Assembly: GCA_032622095.1 (NCBI GenBank)
Contig: CP136064.1
Location: 148,492,864-148,556,863 of the forward strand
Source of the DNA: Siphonodentalium dalli
Taxonomy: Eukaryota > Mollusca > Scaphopoda > Gadilida > Siphonodentaliidae
Direction of reading: 5' to 3'
DNA: 64,000 bases
The notes below the pieces were generated by a model that was not told the origin of the DNA, did no database searches, and saw only the letters and a program-made list of their open reading frames with translations. Shown here piece by piece: positions 1 to 9,702 of this stretch (the stretch's first letter is position 1; each line of letters opens with the position of its first letter). The translations under genes were made by a program, and so were the position numbers.

Positions 1-327
1 TTGTGGATATTTTTGAGCACGTCGATATTAATTTCCGAATGTACATGTCGATTTCCAGGGCAGTGGGGCACAGACATGTCGATTTCACAAACGCAGGTGC
101 ATCTTATGTGACGTCGTATTTGGGATACTGGCATTGCTGTCGAAGAATTAGCTGTGTGAATAAAAGTGTGTGTACAGTTGTACAGGCATACGCATTCATA
201 GATTCACGGTGATGTCGACTGTCATTTGAGAAAACCATTCATCACGCCCACACTGCATATACATTTAGACATAACTATATATTGTACCATTGGGAAAGAT
301 TTGTTGATAATATGAAAAGACACATAC
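1..327. other. No recognisable gene at left edge
   Basis: Nothing recognisable here apart from position. On the minus strand this is immediately downstream of the splice donor ending the recombinase-like exon at 328, so it is probably intron of that degraded gene. The small open frames show no family signature. Confidence 0.4.
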
Positions 328-1000
328 CTTTCAATTCGTATATCCTGCCTTCAGTTGGTAAATCATTCGAGCAACTTTCCCCACGGTGATTTTTATCAAT
401 CTCATCCTTATGCTGGTAAACATATTCCAACCCGTCGTCATCTCTGGCTATTCTGAATGTATCTCCGAACATTTCTCTGAGATTTTCTCTTCCCCTCCGA
501 CACAAGTACAACATCAGTCGAACCATACCTTTCTTTGAAGTCCAACTGGAGTGTTGATGTCGAATACATGTGTTTGTCCGCTGTACAATTTTTTCAGATC
601 TCCTTCGGAAATCGGCGGATGGTGATCGACACTTCCAAGGCCCTTTTTCTTCAGATCAGTCGCCACTGCACGGAATACGGAATTGCTGGAAGCAAATGAA
701 CTATCCGTAACGATATCAATGTCCCGTTGGTCCTTAAGAAAACGCATACCTACTGGAAACGATAGCAGATTTCTTGAACATTTCTCCATCACCCCGCTTG
801 GCACCTGCGTAGAACTCCCTGAGAAACACGTCAAGTTCCTTAATCTCAAAGTTCTCAAAAGTAGGATCCCTGCCAGTTTCGAGAAGATACTGTCTAAAAC
901 ATTTCACGGCACCTGTGGTCACCCTCTTGGTATTTATGGCATCCTTTGTGTCCAACAACCCTTTTATATATTCCTCGGAAGGTTTCGTGAATCGAGCCAT
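328..1000 (-). pseudogene. Crypton-type tyrosine recombinase (DUF3504), 5' exon, frame-broken
   Basis: Read on the minus strand from a methionine at 1000 (MARFTKPSEEYIKGL), three frames together give a DUF3504 protein of the KIAA1958/QRICH1/ZMYM type, a family derived from Crypton tyrosine recombinases. The N-terminal part has the SAM-like core-binding domain (LETGRDPTFENFEIKELDVF, then LREFYAGAKR). The frame breaks near 748 between the SSRY and RFLKDQRD blocks, consistent with a small deletion. It breaks again near 522 between QRKVWFD and LMLYLCRRGRENLREM, where one base is missing. The exon ends at 328 in a good donor (AAG/GTATGTG) just after EGRIYEL. The catalytic C-terminal part is not found in the window. 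Two frameshifts suggest a decayed copy; assembly error is the alternative. Confidence 0.72.
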
Positions 1001-1250
1001 GATGATCACTCGTCTGCTCTGAACAGACCGCGGGAAAACAATATTGCGAAATAGTTGCTACGGGAGGTAACTCTAATGATAGTTCTGGCAGAAGTAGACT
1101 CAGAGATTTGTATTAATAGTAAACGGACACCTCGGGGTTGGTTTCTCTGAAAGCGTTGGGGTTATAAGCACAAACAAAAATTTGTTTATTGAGAACTCGG
1201 CAACGATGGGTGATAGGACGCATGTCGATAGAAGTATTGCTACATACAAC
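1001..1250. other. Unassigned spacer
   Basis: Sequence upstream of the recombinase-like exon. I see no clear TATA box, coding frame or repeat that I can name. Confidence 0.3.
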
Positions 1251-1251
1251 A

Positions 1252-1312
1252 CACCGGGCGACAGTGTATTTGTCGCCCGCTCAACCGGGCGACAGCGTGA
1301 TTTGTCACCCGC
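1252..1312. repeat. Two tandem hairpins of GGGCGACA/TGTCGCCC
   Basis: Two consecutive units of about 30 bp, at 1252-1281 and 1284-1312. Each has GGGCGACA, a short loop, then TTTGTCGCCCG or TTTGTCACCCG. Each can fold into an 8-bp stem. The second has one stem mismatch. Confidence 0.7.
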
Positions 1313-1388
1313 CATGTGACCTGGTTCCAGCCAATGAAAGTGGAGATTGTGGGTAGCAGGGTAACAATGTACAGTTGGTGCCCACGCT

Positions 1389-1473
1389 TGAGTGACACAG
1401 AGATTTGTTGCCCACTCGAGACCTGGAATGTCACCCGAGGGTCGAGAGCAAAGCGACAAATCCCTGTGTCTCA
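1389..1473. repeat. Imperfect inverted repeat, 33-bp arms
   Basis: The left arm 1389-1422 (GACACAGAGATTTGTTGCCC) pairs with the right arm 1441-1473 (GCGACAAATCCCTGTGTC) across an 18-bp loop. It continues the GGGCGACAAA theme of the hairpins just upstream. It may be the remnant of a small foldback element. Confidence 0.65.
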
Positions 1474-1578
1474 CAAAAACAAGGGTGACAACTTATTTGT
1501 TATCTGGCAAAGGAGTGCACACTAATTGCATGTGTATATTTAATCTAGTTTGAATAGTTCATTTTATGCTGAAATCAT

Positions 1579-1860
1579 CGCCTTTTATACATGTATGGTA
1601 CACATAATGCCGAAAATCCAGATCAACCATCCGTCGTTCATCTGTCCGTCTCTCTTGTCTGTAGACACTTTCAATCTGACGCAATAACTCAAGTATTTTT
1701 CATCGATATCATGTCCATATTTTTGCATGTTTATGATGACACACCCCTCACCTGTACAATTTTTGGTATCGATCAGTTGATTGGTTTAGGAATTATTAAC
1801 ACTTTCCATCCACCAGTAGACATCATCATCATGTTCTACAGGACAAGTCTATGAAGACTT
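1579..1860 (+). repeat. Dispersed repeat family C, copy 1
   Basis: Begins with a TACATGTATGGTACACATAATG head, then CCATCCGTC, TAACTCAAGTATTTTTCATC and GGTATCGATCAGTTGATTGG. The same order of blocks recurs at 34805-35100. The head also resembles those at 29525 and 37565. Short open frames here are repeat-derived. Confidence 0.65.
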
Positions 1861-1884
1861 TCCGTCCCGGTAACAATTACATGT

Positions 1885-2681
1885 TATGTTGATTATGGTT
1901 ATGAATGCCACACAGAAATGTTCTATTTCCATGATCATCGTATTGATATTGATTGCTGTATGAATACCCATCGAGTCGTAGTTTGAACTCTTCAGTCGTG
2001 TCTGCATCTATGACAAATCTGGAGAAACAGTTCCAGTTATCTATTACTCGGTGTGTTACTCGATGTGTGTAGAAGTGTTTTCCTATGTCCTCAGAAACCT
2101 GTTTCTTTTGTCATTTCGTATGATGTCCTCTTGTCTTAAACTGCTTTGGATAGAGTTTTCAACAGTGATATTGTAGTCTCCGTTCATGAGTTTGTAATTC
2201 AGATAAATCACCCCTATAGCATCTATATTTGAGCGACATCAGTTTGAGTTGTATTAGTCTCTCTCGGTATGTAAAATTACGAAGTCCGGGAACTAGTTTA
2301 GTTGCCCTTCTTGGTTCTCGTTCCAACATTATTCTCTAATAATTCAAGTGTGGAATCCAGTTTTGTCAATATTTAAGTATGGGCCTGACCATAATGAGGA
2401 ATACTATTTGAAAGTATTGCGATCCATGTTTAAGTCCAATTTATGATCCCCATTATTTGATTCGCTCTACTACATACAGAATTTATATGTATATCAAATT
2501 TCAGTTTAGAGTCTATAGTGATTCCCAGGTTCCTTTCGGTTTCAGTAACTAAGATGGGTGAACATTCGTCGGTGTCTGACATGTGATAATTTATTTGCGG
2601 AATGTTATGCCCAAAGTGAATAATGTGAACTTTGCTTGAGTTGAACCCAAGCTGCCGGTCATGACTCAATCTGCACATAGT
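1885..2681 (-). pseudogene. CR1-like LINE, reverse transcriptase C-terminus (3' segment)
   Basis: Minus-strand translation gives the classic end of a CR1/L2-type non-LTR reverse transcriptase. First comes LSHDRQLGFNSSKVHIIHFG and RNLGITIDSKLKFDIHINSV (2684-2430). Then comes EPRRATKLVPGLRNFTYRER with LKYRCYRGDL (about 2340-2190). Last comes GKHFYTHRVTHRVIDNWN followed by TTEEFKLRLDGY (about 2080-1960). Several frameshifts and stops separate the blocks, so it is not functional. The 5' portion lies at 9183-10190, displaced by a 6.5-kb insertion. Joining 9183 to 2681 across one copy of the 5-bp duplication restores the reading IQKDIDTMCRLSHDRQLGF. Confidence 0.85.
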
Positions 2682-3137
2682 CACAGTGGATCAACGGACA
2701 CGAACCAAAACCGGAAGTCGTAGATTTCGAGGTGGAGAAATATCTGTCAACAAATATTTGTTGACATTTTTTGACGGTTTTTGGGCAAAATAAACGCTTG
2801 GATACCATATCTGACCAACTGAAGGTGAGTGAATATTTCTTCGCCAATTTTCGGACACCGACGATCAATTTAAGTCAGTTGTCATTGTTCGATCGCGGAA
2901 TAAATGTCATTTAATCATCGCCGCGAGACGATTTCTTCCCCAAAATATCCCAGAAAATCATACTTTTCACATTCATCGCAGACAGCTGTCGCAACAACCT
3001 ATATACCGGTCGAAAGGCCTGTTTTCCCCCCACAAATGCATATTTTGAGTATTTTCACGGACTGTCTCAAAATTCCAAATTTCATCTTTTGATGCAGGTA
3101 CCCACCTCGAAAATACTGTCCAGTTAGTCCTGTACAC
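2682..3137 (+). repeat. Left TIR of the CACAGTG element
   Basis: About 455 bp matching the reverse complement of 8723-9177 with only scattered substitutions and one or two short indels. It opens CACAGTG, and after 15 bp carries ACCAAAACC, which is 8/9 to the RSS nonamer ACAAAAACC. Similarity fades just after ATACTGTCCAGTTAGTCC. Confidence 0.9.
2825..3097 (+). other. Putative intron inside left TIR
   Basis: An inward-reading donor (CTGAAG/GTGAGT) is followed 273 bp later by an acceptor with a pyrimidine-rich run (TTTCATCTTTTGATGCAG/GT). Both signals are kept in the opposite arm at 9034 to 8760. Conservation of both in two arms suggests the TIR supplies a 5' non-coding exon and intron for a transcript reading into the element. 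This is inferred from signals only. Confidence 0.35.
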
Positions 3138-3139
3138 CC

Positions 3140-3353
3140 CTGAATTTAGTTGCAATCCACCAGACCCGGCGGACAGTTTTTGTTGTTCAATCAAGAGTCG
3201 AAATGGATTAGTTGGTTGGCTGCCTTTCGTTAACAGTGGCACGTTTTTGGGCAACTGCTTTTCTGTTGCAACTATAGTATACTGATCAAGTTTAGTTACC
3301 GAGTACAGTTTGCAATTTGTTCTCATATATTCGTTCAGATCGTTAAAGGTCAT
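3140..3353 (-). CDS. Unrecognised coding-like fragment next to left TIR
   Basis: A minus-strand open frame of about 70 codons (MTFNDLNEYMRTNCKLY, later EKQLPKNVPLLTKG and PFRLLIEQQK) runs outward toward the left TIR and continues into it. Its composition looks more protein-like than the surrounding AT-rich frames. I recognise no family. It could be the last exon of a gene carried by the element, or chance. Confidence 0.2.
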
Positions 3354-4227
3354 TAACCAAAGAATCCTTTATGGAAATATTGTTAGAACAAGAATATTAC
3401 AATGCCCTCCATGACCAAGGCCATAGCAACAGGATTGTTTTGATGGTGGGAGATGTAGATGTATTTTCCAATAGTTTGGTATTTCAGCCAGTATATAGCG
3501 TGAAATTTGATACTTAAAAAACAATTAAAATTCGAATAATTTCAGGAGAAAAAAATCGGGACCCATGGCTGTTCTTTTTCATTATGGCCACTTTCGGGAC
3601 CCACCACGCGAGTTTTTATTACGACTGTATAAAGTTTTAACTACATTTTTCTGGTATATATACACCCCTTTATGTTTTAAACTACAGGCACCCACCCATA
3701 TTTCGATTAAGCGCAATTCATGGTTATACTGTATGTAACTATGTACCCCTGGTGAATAAATAGGTGTATCTATAACTAAACCTGAACTGATATTGACAAC
3801 TATCACCTCCTTGTTTTCATTGCTTTGCGTAGATGGGATTGTGAACTAGCCTAAATTCTTTATCAAAATGGGTGACTCGCGACAGTATTACCTTCTGTTT
3901 TAGTCGAGTCGAGGAACCAACCCATCAAAGCTCAAGTGTGATCAGATATCGATTATTGAAGTTTGTTATTTCAATTGATTGCTGCCCAGAAACACGCCGT
4001 GAAAAGGGTGGTTTCGGTAAAAATTGCGGATGAAGATGGATAACTCTAAAACAAGTGGTAATACGGTAAAATTTCGTGATACTTTAGTAATTATACGGCC
4101 ATATTTTGTTGAACAAAATGTTTATAAATCACACGTTTTTGGGAAATTTGATACCATAGTTGACAGTGGTCAGCATTATTTTTTGCAGTTAATCGATTCT
4201 GATAACTAAAGCTTATTTTGAAGAAAT

Positions 4228-4230
<3 letters not shown>

Positions 4231-4259
<29 letters not shown>
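4231..4259. repeat. (GTT)n microsatellite
   Basis: About ten uninterrupted GTT triplets. Confidence 0.95.
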
Positions 4260-4984
4260 ATCTTTATAATATGGGTCTTTCTGATCGGATTGAGGAATTT
4301 TAGTTTAAATTAGCCAAATGCAGATACACCCGGTCATGCTAATAGTTAGGTTATATGGGTAGTTACACTTACTCTCAAGCAACTGATAGCGCTTAATCGC
4401 AATTAATTGCACTTAAGCGCAATTGATTTCAATTATGCGCAAATGCCATATGTGTGCTTCAGTGCGATATGTGGTATATGCGCTTAAGCGCAATTCATTA
4501 TTAAATGTGAATTTGACCTCCCATACAGTTAATTTTTTGTCTATATATATATGAACGAGTAGGGTCTGTCTGCATGTCTTGTGTCCGCTTAAATTTCAAT
4601 ATATATGCGACCATTTGCGTTAAAAACTTCCCAACCAAATTATCCAGTGTGTGAATCAATGTGGAAACAATTAATTATGGCGCGATTTGAATACAACAGG
4701 ACAAAAATCACGTGCCTATATATTTACAAAATAACTTGCATCTGGTTCCACATTCAGTTGTACGCTATAGATTGGAATTTTACCTGCTATATACATGTAG
4801 GAAACACAACACTTCTACATTAATGGACAGCCAAGGTGGGATTAAGAATACAACAACTCGAAATAACACTGGAGTTTTCCTGATGATGTTTCTATTCTCT
4901 ATATCAACCGAGAGTACCCATATTTCGTATAGTATTGTATAGTATTTTATTATATATAATTTTTATATTTTTTATTTTCAATAA

Positions 4985-5089
4985 TTTTATTTTCAAACAT
5001 TCATTCGGGTGTTGTAAAATCCCATCGTCGATTGCCTCAGCGAAGCCGCAAGCCTTTGCCTCACAGTGGTTACATATGAAGGCAGGCAT
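4985..5089 (-). CDS. Possible C2HC zinc-finger exon fragment
   Basis: The minus-strand frame from 5089 reads MPAFICNHCEAKACGF, then GILQHPNECLKIK. The spacing Cys-x2-Cys, then His-x4-Cys, fits a small C2HC finger. An AG acceptor-like site (AATTCCAG) lies about 20 bp upstream. The frame then runs into AT-rich low-complexity sequence. It is short and isolated, so it may be chance; if real it could be a remnant of a protein carried by the host transposon. Confidence 0.2.
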
Positions 5090-5371
5090 GCGATCCTCTC
5101 GTCAGTAGCACCTGGAATTATAAAATAATATCGCTTAGTAGTGTGGTCGTCGGAGGGTTAGACCCAGAATAAATTGGTAAAGAAGCGGTTTTGGTGTCAT
5201 TCGACGTTGGAGAATCTCGTGTATAACATATCCAAAATCCGCTAAAATCCGCTTTGTGCAAAATTCAGGATCCAACATGGCGTCCAACATGGCTGCCGTT
5301 AGTCAAAGGATACTCTGACTGAGATTAATTCGATAATAGTGAGAACAAATGTATAGTGGACTTGAACTTAA

Positions 5372-6014
5372 AGGGGTACTGTACACAAAGATATGCGATT
5401 TTTTTATTTACTCCCATTGAAATAACTTTCAAGTTAGATTGTGTTCGTGTTATATGAGTTTCGTATAAACCTAATTTAGCGAAGAAAATGTTGATCTTGG
5501 AAACAAAAATATTACGATTTCAAACTACGCGCCATGTTTTTGACCTTCACCGGAGAAGACGCAGGTCGCAGGAAGAACAGGAAGTTCATTGCTCACATCT
5601 TCGATTGATGCATTCAATCTCTTCCATCGAACAATCTCACTCCCTATAAAATACTTGACGCTTTATGACTCTTGTGTCTTTCTCCTTTTTTCCGAATCGG
5701 TTATAACGGGCCTTCTTTTGCAGGTAACATGTTTTGTTTGCAACTCAATAATGTTCGCGAACGGCCGTCGATAAAAGACACGCAACATATGCGATTTCAA
5801 GAACGGTAACTCGTAATGGCATAATTCTCCATTTTATGACTCCAGCCATAAATGAATTTATATTAAATAATTCAATATTACTTTTACGATAGCCTGTTAA
5901 CCGGAACGTTTTCAGTAGACATTGTCGACTCAAATTAGTTATTTTATAATATAATATTCATATTAGATCGTTATTGTCACCAGGAATTTATTGATATTGG
6001 GGTACAGTACCCCT
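5372..6014. mobile_element. TTAA-flanked MITE with AGGGGTACTGTAC termini
   Basis: The termini are AGGGGTACTGTAC (left) and GTACAGTACCCCT (right), a perfect inverted pair flanked by TTAA at 5368-5371 and 6015-6018. It is 643 bp and has no coding capacity that I can see. TTAA duplications occur in piggyBac and Kolobok; the AGGG start favours Kolobok-like. A diverged end of the same family appears at 17838-17897. Confidence 0.82.
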
Positions 6015-6018
6015 TTAA

Positions 6019-6517
6019 GCTAATATTAGTAACATATATCTGTACACCCCTCCGACTGTATGTTTTAGTCCCCTCCTCATTAATTGTTTTAACCATTGCT
6101 GAATATTGAACAAAATGTCATATAACTCCACACAAAAAGGTCTGACATATTTTATAATCATATATGTTCGCATGTTCCCATGGTACTAAATATATATATG
6201 CCAAGTCAAAAAAACAAATGACCGCAAAACTTAGGAACAAAAACTCGGAAAATTGCATCCACGAAAGGACGAACAAGCTGCTTCCTGTATAACCCCACAA
6301 GTTGTGTGCCACAACTCGTTGCGAGTGTATAATCAAATATAAAGGATAAAAATCGGCACATCGCTGCATTTTTTTGAAAAAAGTTCGATGTAAATCATTT
6401 TTTTTTATGTCGGCCTTCCGAGAGTGATGACAAGTCAGAGTTAACAATATGATCAGTTATATGTTTACCAAACATGTACTTCGTAGTTGGATTTCAGTTA
6501 CAGGTTACAGTTCAGTT
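6019..6517. other. Unassigned interior segment
   Basis: About 500 bp between the two nested elements. No repeat or coding family is recognised. Confidence 0.3.
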
Positions 6518-6521
6518 ATAT

Positions 6522-8521
6522 GGGTCAAAATCTCAAAAGTGACAATTTTCACGTAACACCCCTAATCATTGGTAGAAAATTAAAACAGTGCTTAGCTGTG
6601 GTTATATTTCTATTTTTATTGATAGCTGAGGTTACATTGAGATTTTAAAATGCACACGTTTTATTATAATCATTATATTATTCTTGCTCCAGCCTTCCAA
6701 ACATTGCAATACCTGTAAAAATGCCATGTAACAGATGGGATTTCCAAACTTTGAGTATAATTTATTTAAAAACTACCAAATGTAATTGATATAATTTTCT
6801 CTAAAAAGTATACATAAAACTAGATAATTATTCTGAACGTGTAATTATATCCAGTATGTAAAAGGTGTTTCTGAATTTCAGCTGTTTCTGCGTGTAACAC
6901 TTTTTATGTCATTCCTGTTACCATATAACAAAAACTGCAGTTAGCAGTTATGAGGATGCGGACATAGATGGCTATTTGAGCCTAAGTGATAGGACATGTG
7001 ATGGCAATGTATGTGAAAGTAAACATGTATGCATTTAAGAAGCTGTTTTTCGATGCTGAAGCGATTAAGTTGTTACTTTTAGGGAGTATGTTAATTCGGT
7101 GTCATTCCTGTTACCACGATATAGCAAGAAAATATAATTAAATCAGTATCCGCTTTATTTTTTTAGTTTACTTTACAAAAGTTCTTTAAAACTAAAATAA
7201 AATGGATTTATCTCTCTGGTTATTTCAAACTGAAAAATCTCATCAAAAATAAAAAATGTCATTCCTGTTGCTGTCATCCCTGTTACTTGAACCAATAAAA
7301 AGTAACAGATATGACTAATAGTAACAGGAATGACAAACATATATCAGTTGATAGGATTTCTAAAATAAGAACAGCAAACATTATCAAACCTGTATTTTCT
7401 GTTGTGGTGTGTACACAATTTACGTTGTCAGGTAGGATATCTGTGTTCGGTTGCAATCTTGGGATTGGGTGTTGCCCGAGTTTTCGTATCTACATTATAT
7501 CTTGCAGGTGGGTTAATATGGGGTAGGGAAGGGTGGCATTGCGAACGGACCTCATGATATTGATGCAAGTTCATTCAACATTAATTTTCATAACTTCAGA
7601 ACATTTAGCTGGACAAGTGGGCTACTAGTAGTATATTTGTCTAAGGTTGGATGGATAGCCAAAGTTAAATATTTTCAAGGAACGGTTTGGGTGCTGTGCA
7701 CATTACTTGGACCGAATAAGTGGGTGCATTGGTTGGGTTAAATGGATAGGACACAAAATCTTGCTTGCACCTATCACCACTACATGTAGCATATTGTCAT
7801 TGGAAACAAAATTTTCGCCATCAATCTTCATCAGCATATTTGTTATTTATGGTGTAATGGAATTAATTCTGCTATTCTTGCTGTAGTGTAATGCTAGCTG
7901 CTTAGAATATATTAAACATACAGATACTGATATCTAGAGTGTCATTACTGTTACTGTTGTGTCATTCATGTTACCGGCAAGTCATTCCTGTTAACATGTA
8001 CATATAGTTTTGCAAAAAATATCTACAAAAATAGTTCAAAAACAATACTGATCATGTTGTTTAGTCTGGACACAGCAAACATTCTAACATATCATTAATA
8101 AATGAGGTATCATTTTTTTAGAATCTACAGGAGGAAGCAAGCAATATTTTTGGGGGTTTGACATGGAATGAGCATTAGAATGATGTAAAAGTTATTTATA
8201 TGTTGGGATATTCCATTGTATGCTTTATACTATGTTTGGGTAATTTTGTTTATGCAGTGGTCATAATATGGGCTTCAATAGTATGTATTTGATAGTTAAC
8301 TGGATCTATTTTTGTTAGTAACAGGAATGACAAGCAGAAAAGCACCAAAGAGAAAAAATGCGTTGCTATGACAACGGGATCTTGAATCCAGCTCTGCTGA
8401 GACACGTAGGATGTCCCCTGTGGACTCACCTTCCATATTAAATGAATAAACACTCTCCCTATGAATGTTCTAAATTTCACAAAATGGAACCCCAAAATGT
8501 GCACTTTTGAGATTTTGACCC
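6522..8521. mobile_element. 2,000-bp nested element with 20-bp perfect TIRs
   Basis: The ends are GGGTCAAAATCTCAAAAGTG at 6522 and its exact reverse complement ending at 8521. ATAT flanks both sides (6518-6521, 8522-8525), so the duplication is ATAT or the TA within it. No transposase is visible. The interior is AT-rich and contains repeated copies of a TGTCATTCCTGTTAC word on both strands. It is probably a non-autonomous element; its superfamily is undecided. Confidence 0.75.
6903..8335. repeat. Dispersed 15-mer TGTCATTCCTGTTAC and variants
   Basis: The word or a close variant occurs near 6907, 7101, 7257, 7273, 7940, 7960 and 7979 on the plus strand, and as GTAACAGGAATGACA near 7321 and 8318. 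The copies are not at a fixed period and the sequence between them is unrelated, so this is a scattered motif, not a tandem satellite. Confidence 0.75.
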
Positions 8522-8525
8522 ATAT

Positions 8526-8697
8526 ATATAAGTCACCGCCTGGATGTTATGTTGTACCAGGAGACGTTATACAACATTATGAACACCCAGAACCATTGTG
8601 GCCACGCAAAAGTCAAATGAAACGCCCATCATCTGCGGCAAAATTGCTTTTTCGACCAGAAATTGAAGATGGCAGACCTCAGCAAAATCACGACTAA
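8526..8697 (+). CDS. Unrecognised coding-like fragment next to right TIR
   Basis: A plus-strand frame of about 57 codons (PPGCYVVPGDVIQHYEHPEP, then RPSSAAKLLFRPEIEDGRP) ends at a stop just before the right TIR. The composition is unusually protein-like for this region. The frame runs outward, mirroring the fragment beside the left TIR. No family is recognised. It is possibly the 3' exon of a gene once carried by the element. Confidence 0.25.
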
Positions 8698-8722
8698 GCG
8701 GACAGATTTTTTACAACTAATT

Positions 8723-9177
8723 TTCGGGACTAACCGGACAGTATTTTCGAGGTGGGTACCTACATCAAAAGATGAAATTTGGAATTTTGAGACAGTCCGT
8801 GAAAATACTCAAAATATGCATTTGTGGGGGGAAAACAGTCCTTTCGATCGGTGTAGAGGTTGTTGCGACAGTTGTCTGCGATGAATGTGAAAAGTATGAT
8901 TTTCTGGGATATTTTGGGGAAGAAATCGTCTCGCGGCGATGATTAAATGACATTTATTCCGCGATCGAACAATGGCAACTGACTTAAATTGATCGTCGGT
9001 GTCCGAATACATTAGCGAAGAAATATTCACTCACCTTCAGATGGTCAGATATGGTATCCAAGCGTTTATTTCCCCCAAAAACCATCAAAAAATGTCAACA
9101 AATATTTGTCGACAGATATTTCTCCACCTCGAAATCTACGACTTCCGGTTTTGGTTCGTGTCCGTTGATCCACTGTG
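8723..9177 (-). repeat. Right TIR of the CACAGTG element
   Basis: Reverse-complement match to 2682-3137, ending CACTGTG at 9177 next to ATAGT. It carries the same intron-like signals on the minus strand: donor at 9035/9034, acceptor at 8760/8759 (GATGTAG/GTACC). Confidence 0.9.
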
Positions 9178-9182
9178 ATAGT

Positions 9183-9702
9183 GTCAATGTCTTTTTGTAT
9201 CTATAGATATCAGATTATCAACAATGTTGGTATCATCTGCGAAAATTTACACATTCTGGTAGGTCATTTATGAAGATCACAAATAGAAATGGCTCAAGGA
9301 GACATCCTTGTGGAACCCCATTTGTGACACATCTCTATTCAGAATAGCTGTCGCCAACTTTAACTCATTGTCGATTCGAAAAAAAAGCTTTTATCCAATC
9401 GTATACTTCGTGTTGTATGCCATAGGCTCTAATTTTTTCCAGGAGTCTTTTGTGTGGTGCTTTGTCTAATGCCTTTTAAAAATTTTAAAAATTTTAAAAA
9501 TATATGGCATCTACCGGTTTATTGTCATTCAGCTCAGTAGTGACATAAGAAAGGTAATCGATGAGCTGTGTGTGACAAGAATGTTTGCTCCTGAAGCTCT
9601 GCTGTCTGATAGAGAACAGATTGCTTTCTTCCATGAGGGTTTTAATTGCATCGCTGATAAATGCTTCTAGTATTTTGCAAAGGATACATGTAAGGCTGAC
9701 AC
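9183..9702 (-). pseudogene. CR1-like LINE, reverse transcriptase palm domain
   Basis: The minus-strand reading gives SLTCILCKILEAFISDAIKT, then SFRSKHSCHTQLIDYLSYVT. After that come [40 protein letters not shown] and FADDTNIV. These are reverse transcriptase motifs 1 to C, including the catalytic ADD. It has stops and frameshifts, and an (AAATTTTT)n insertion at about 9475-9500 next to the motif A position. The chain continues at 1885-2681 after the transposon insertion. Confidence 0.85.

Larger units (their letters stand above)
3354..5371. other. Interior of CACAGTG element, mostly unassigned
   Basis: About 2 kb without a recognisable gene. It holds a (GTT)n tract at 4231-4259. It also has a cluster of GCGCTTAAGCGCAATT-like words at 4388-4500, with a related one near 3705. 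An open frame at 4024-4209 (+) includes FRDTLVIIRPYFVEQNVYKS; I cannot assign it. Confidence 0.4.
2682..9177. mobile_element. 6.5-kb DNA transposon with 455-bp TIRs starting CACAGTG and 5-bp TSD
   Basis: The element is bounded exactly. Both ends begin CACAGTGGATCAACGG reading inward, and ATAGT flanks it at 2677-2681 and 9178-9182. Removing it and one ATAGT restores the LINE reading frame, which proves it is an insertion. A 5-bp target duplication and a CACAGTG terminus are the hallmarks of the Transib/RAG superfamily, whose ends resemble the recombination signal heptamer. The assignment is inferred from the ends: I found no RAG1- or Transib-like transposase inside. The interior holds two nested elements and a few coding-like fragments, so it is probably a non-autonomous or gutted copy. 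The AT-rich target duplication is not the GC-rich type usual for Transib. Confidence 0.8.

Noticed and set aside
2682-9177. A complete RAG1/RAG2-like locus
   Set aside because: The ends suggest the superfamily, but no frame shows the RAG1 catalytic core or RAG2 kelch/PHD features. The interior is largely other elements.
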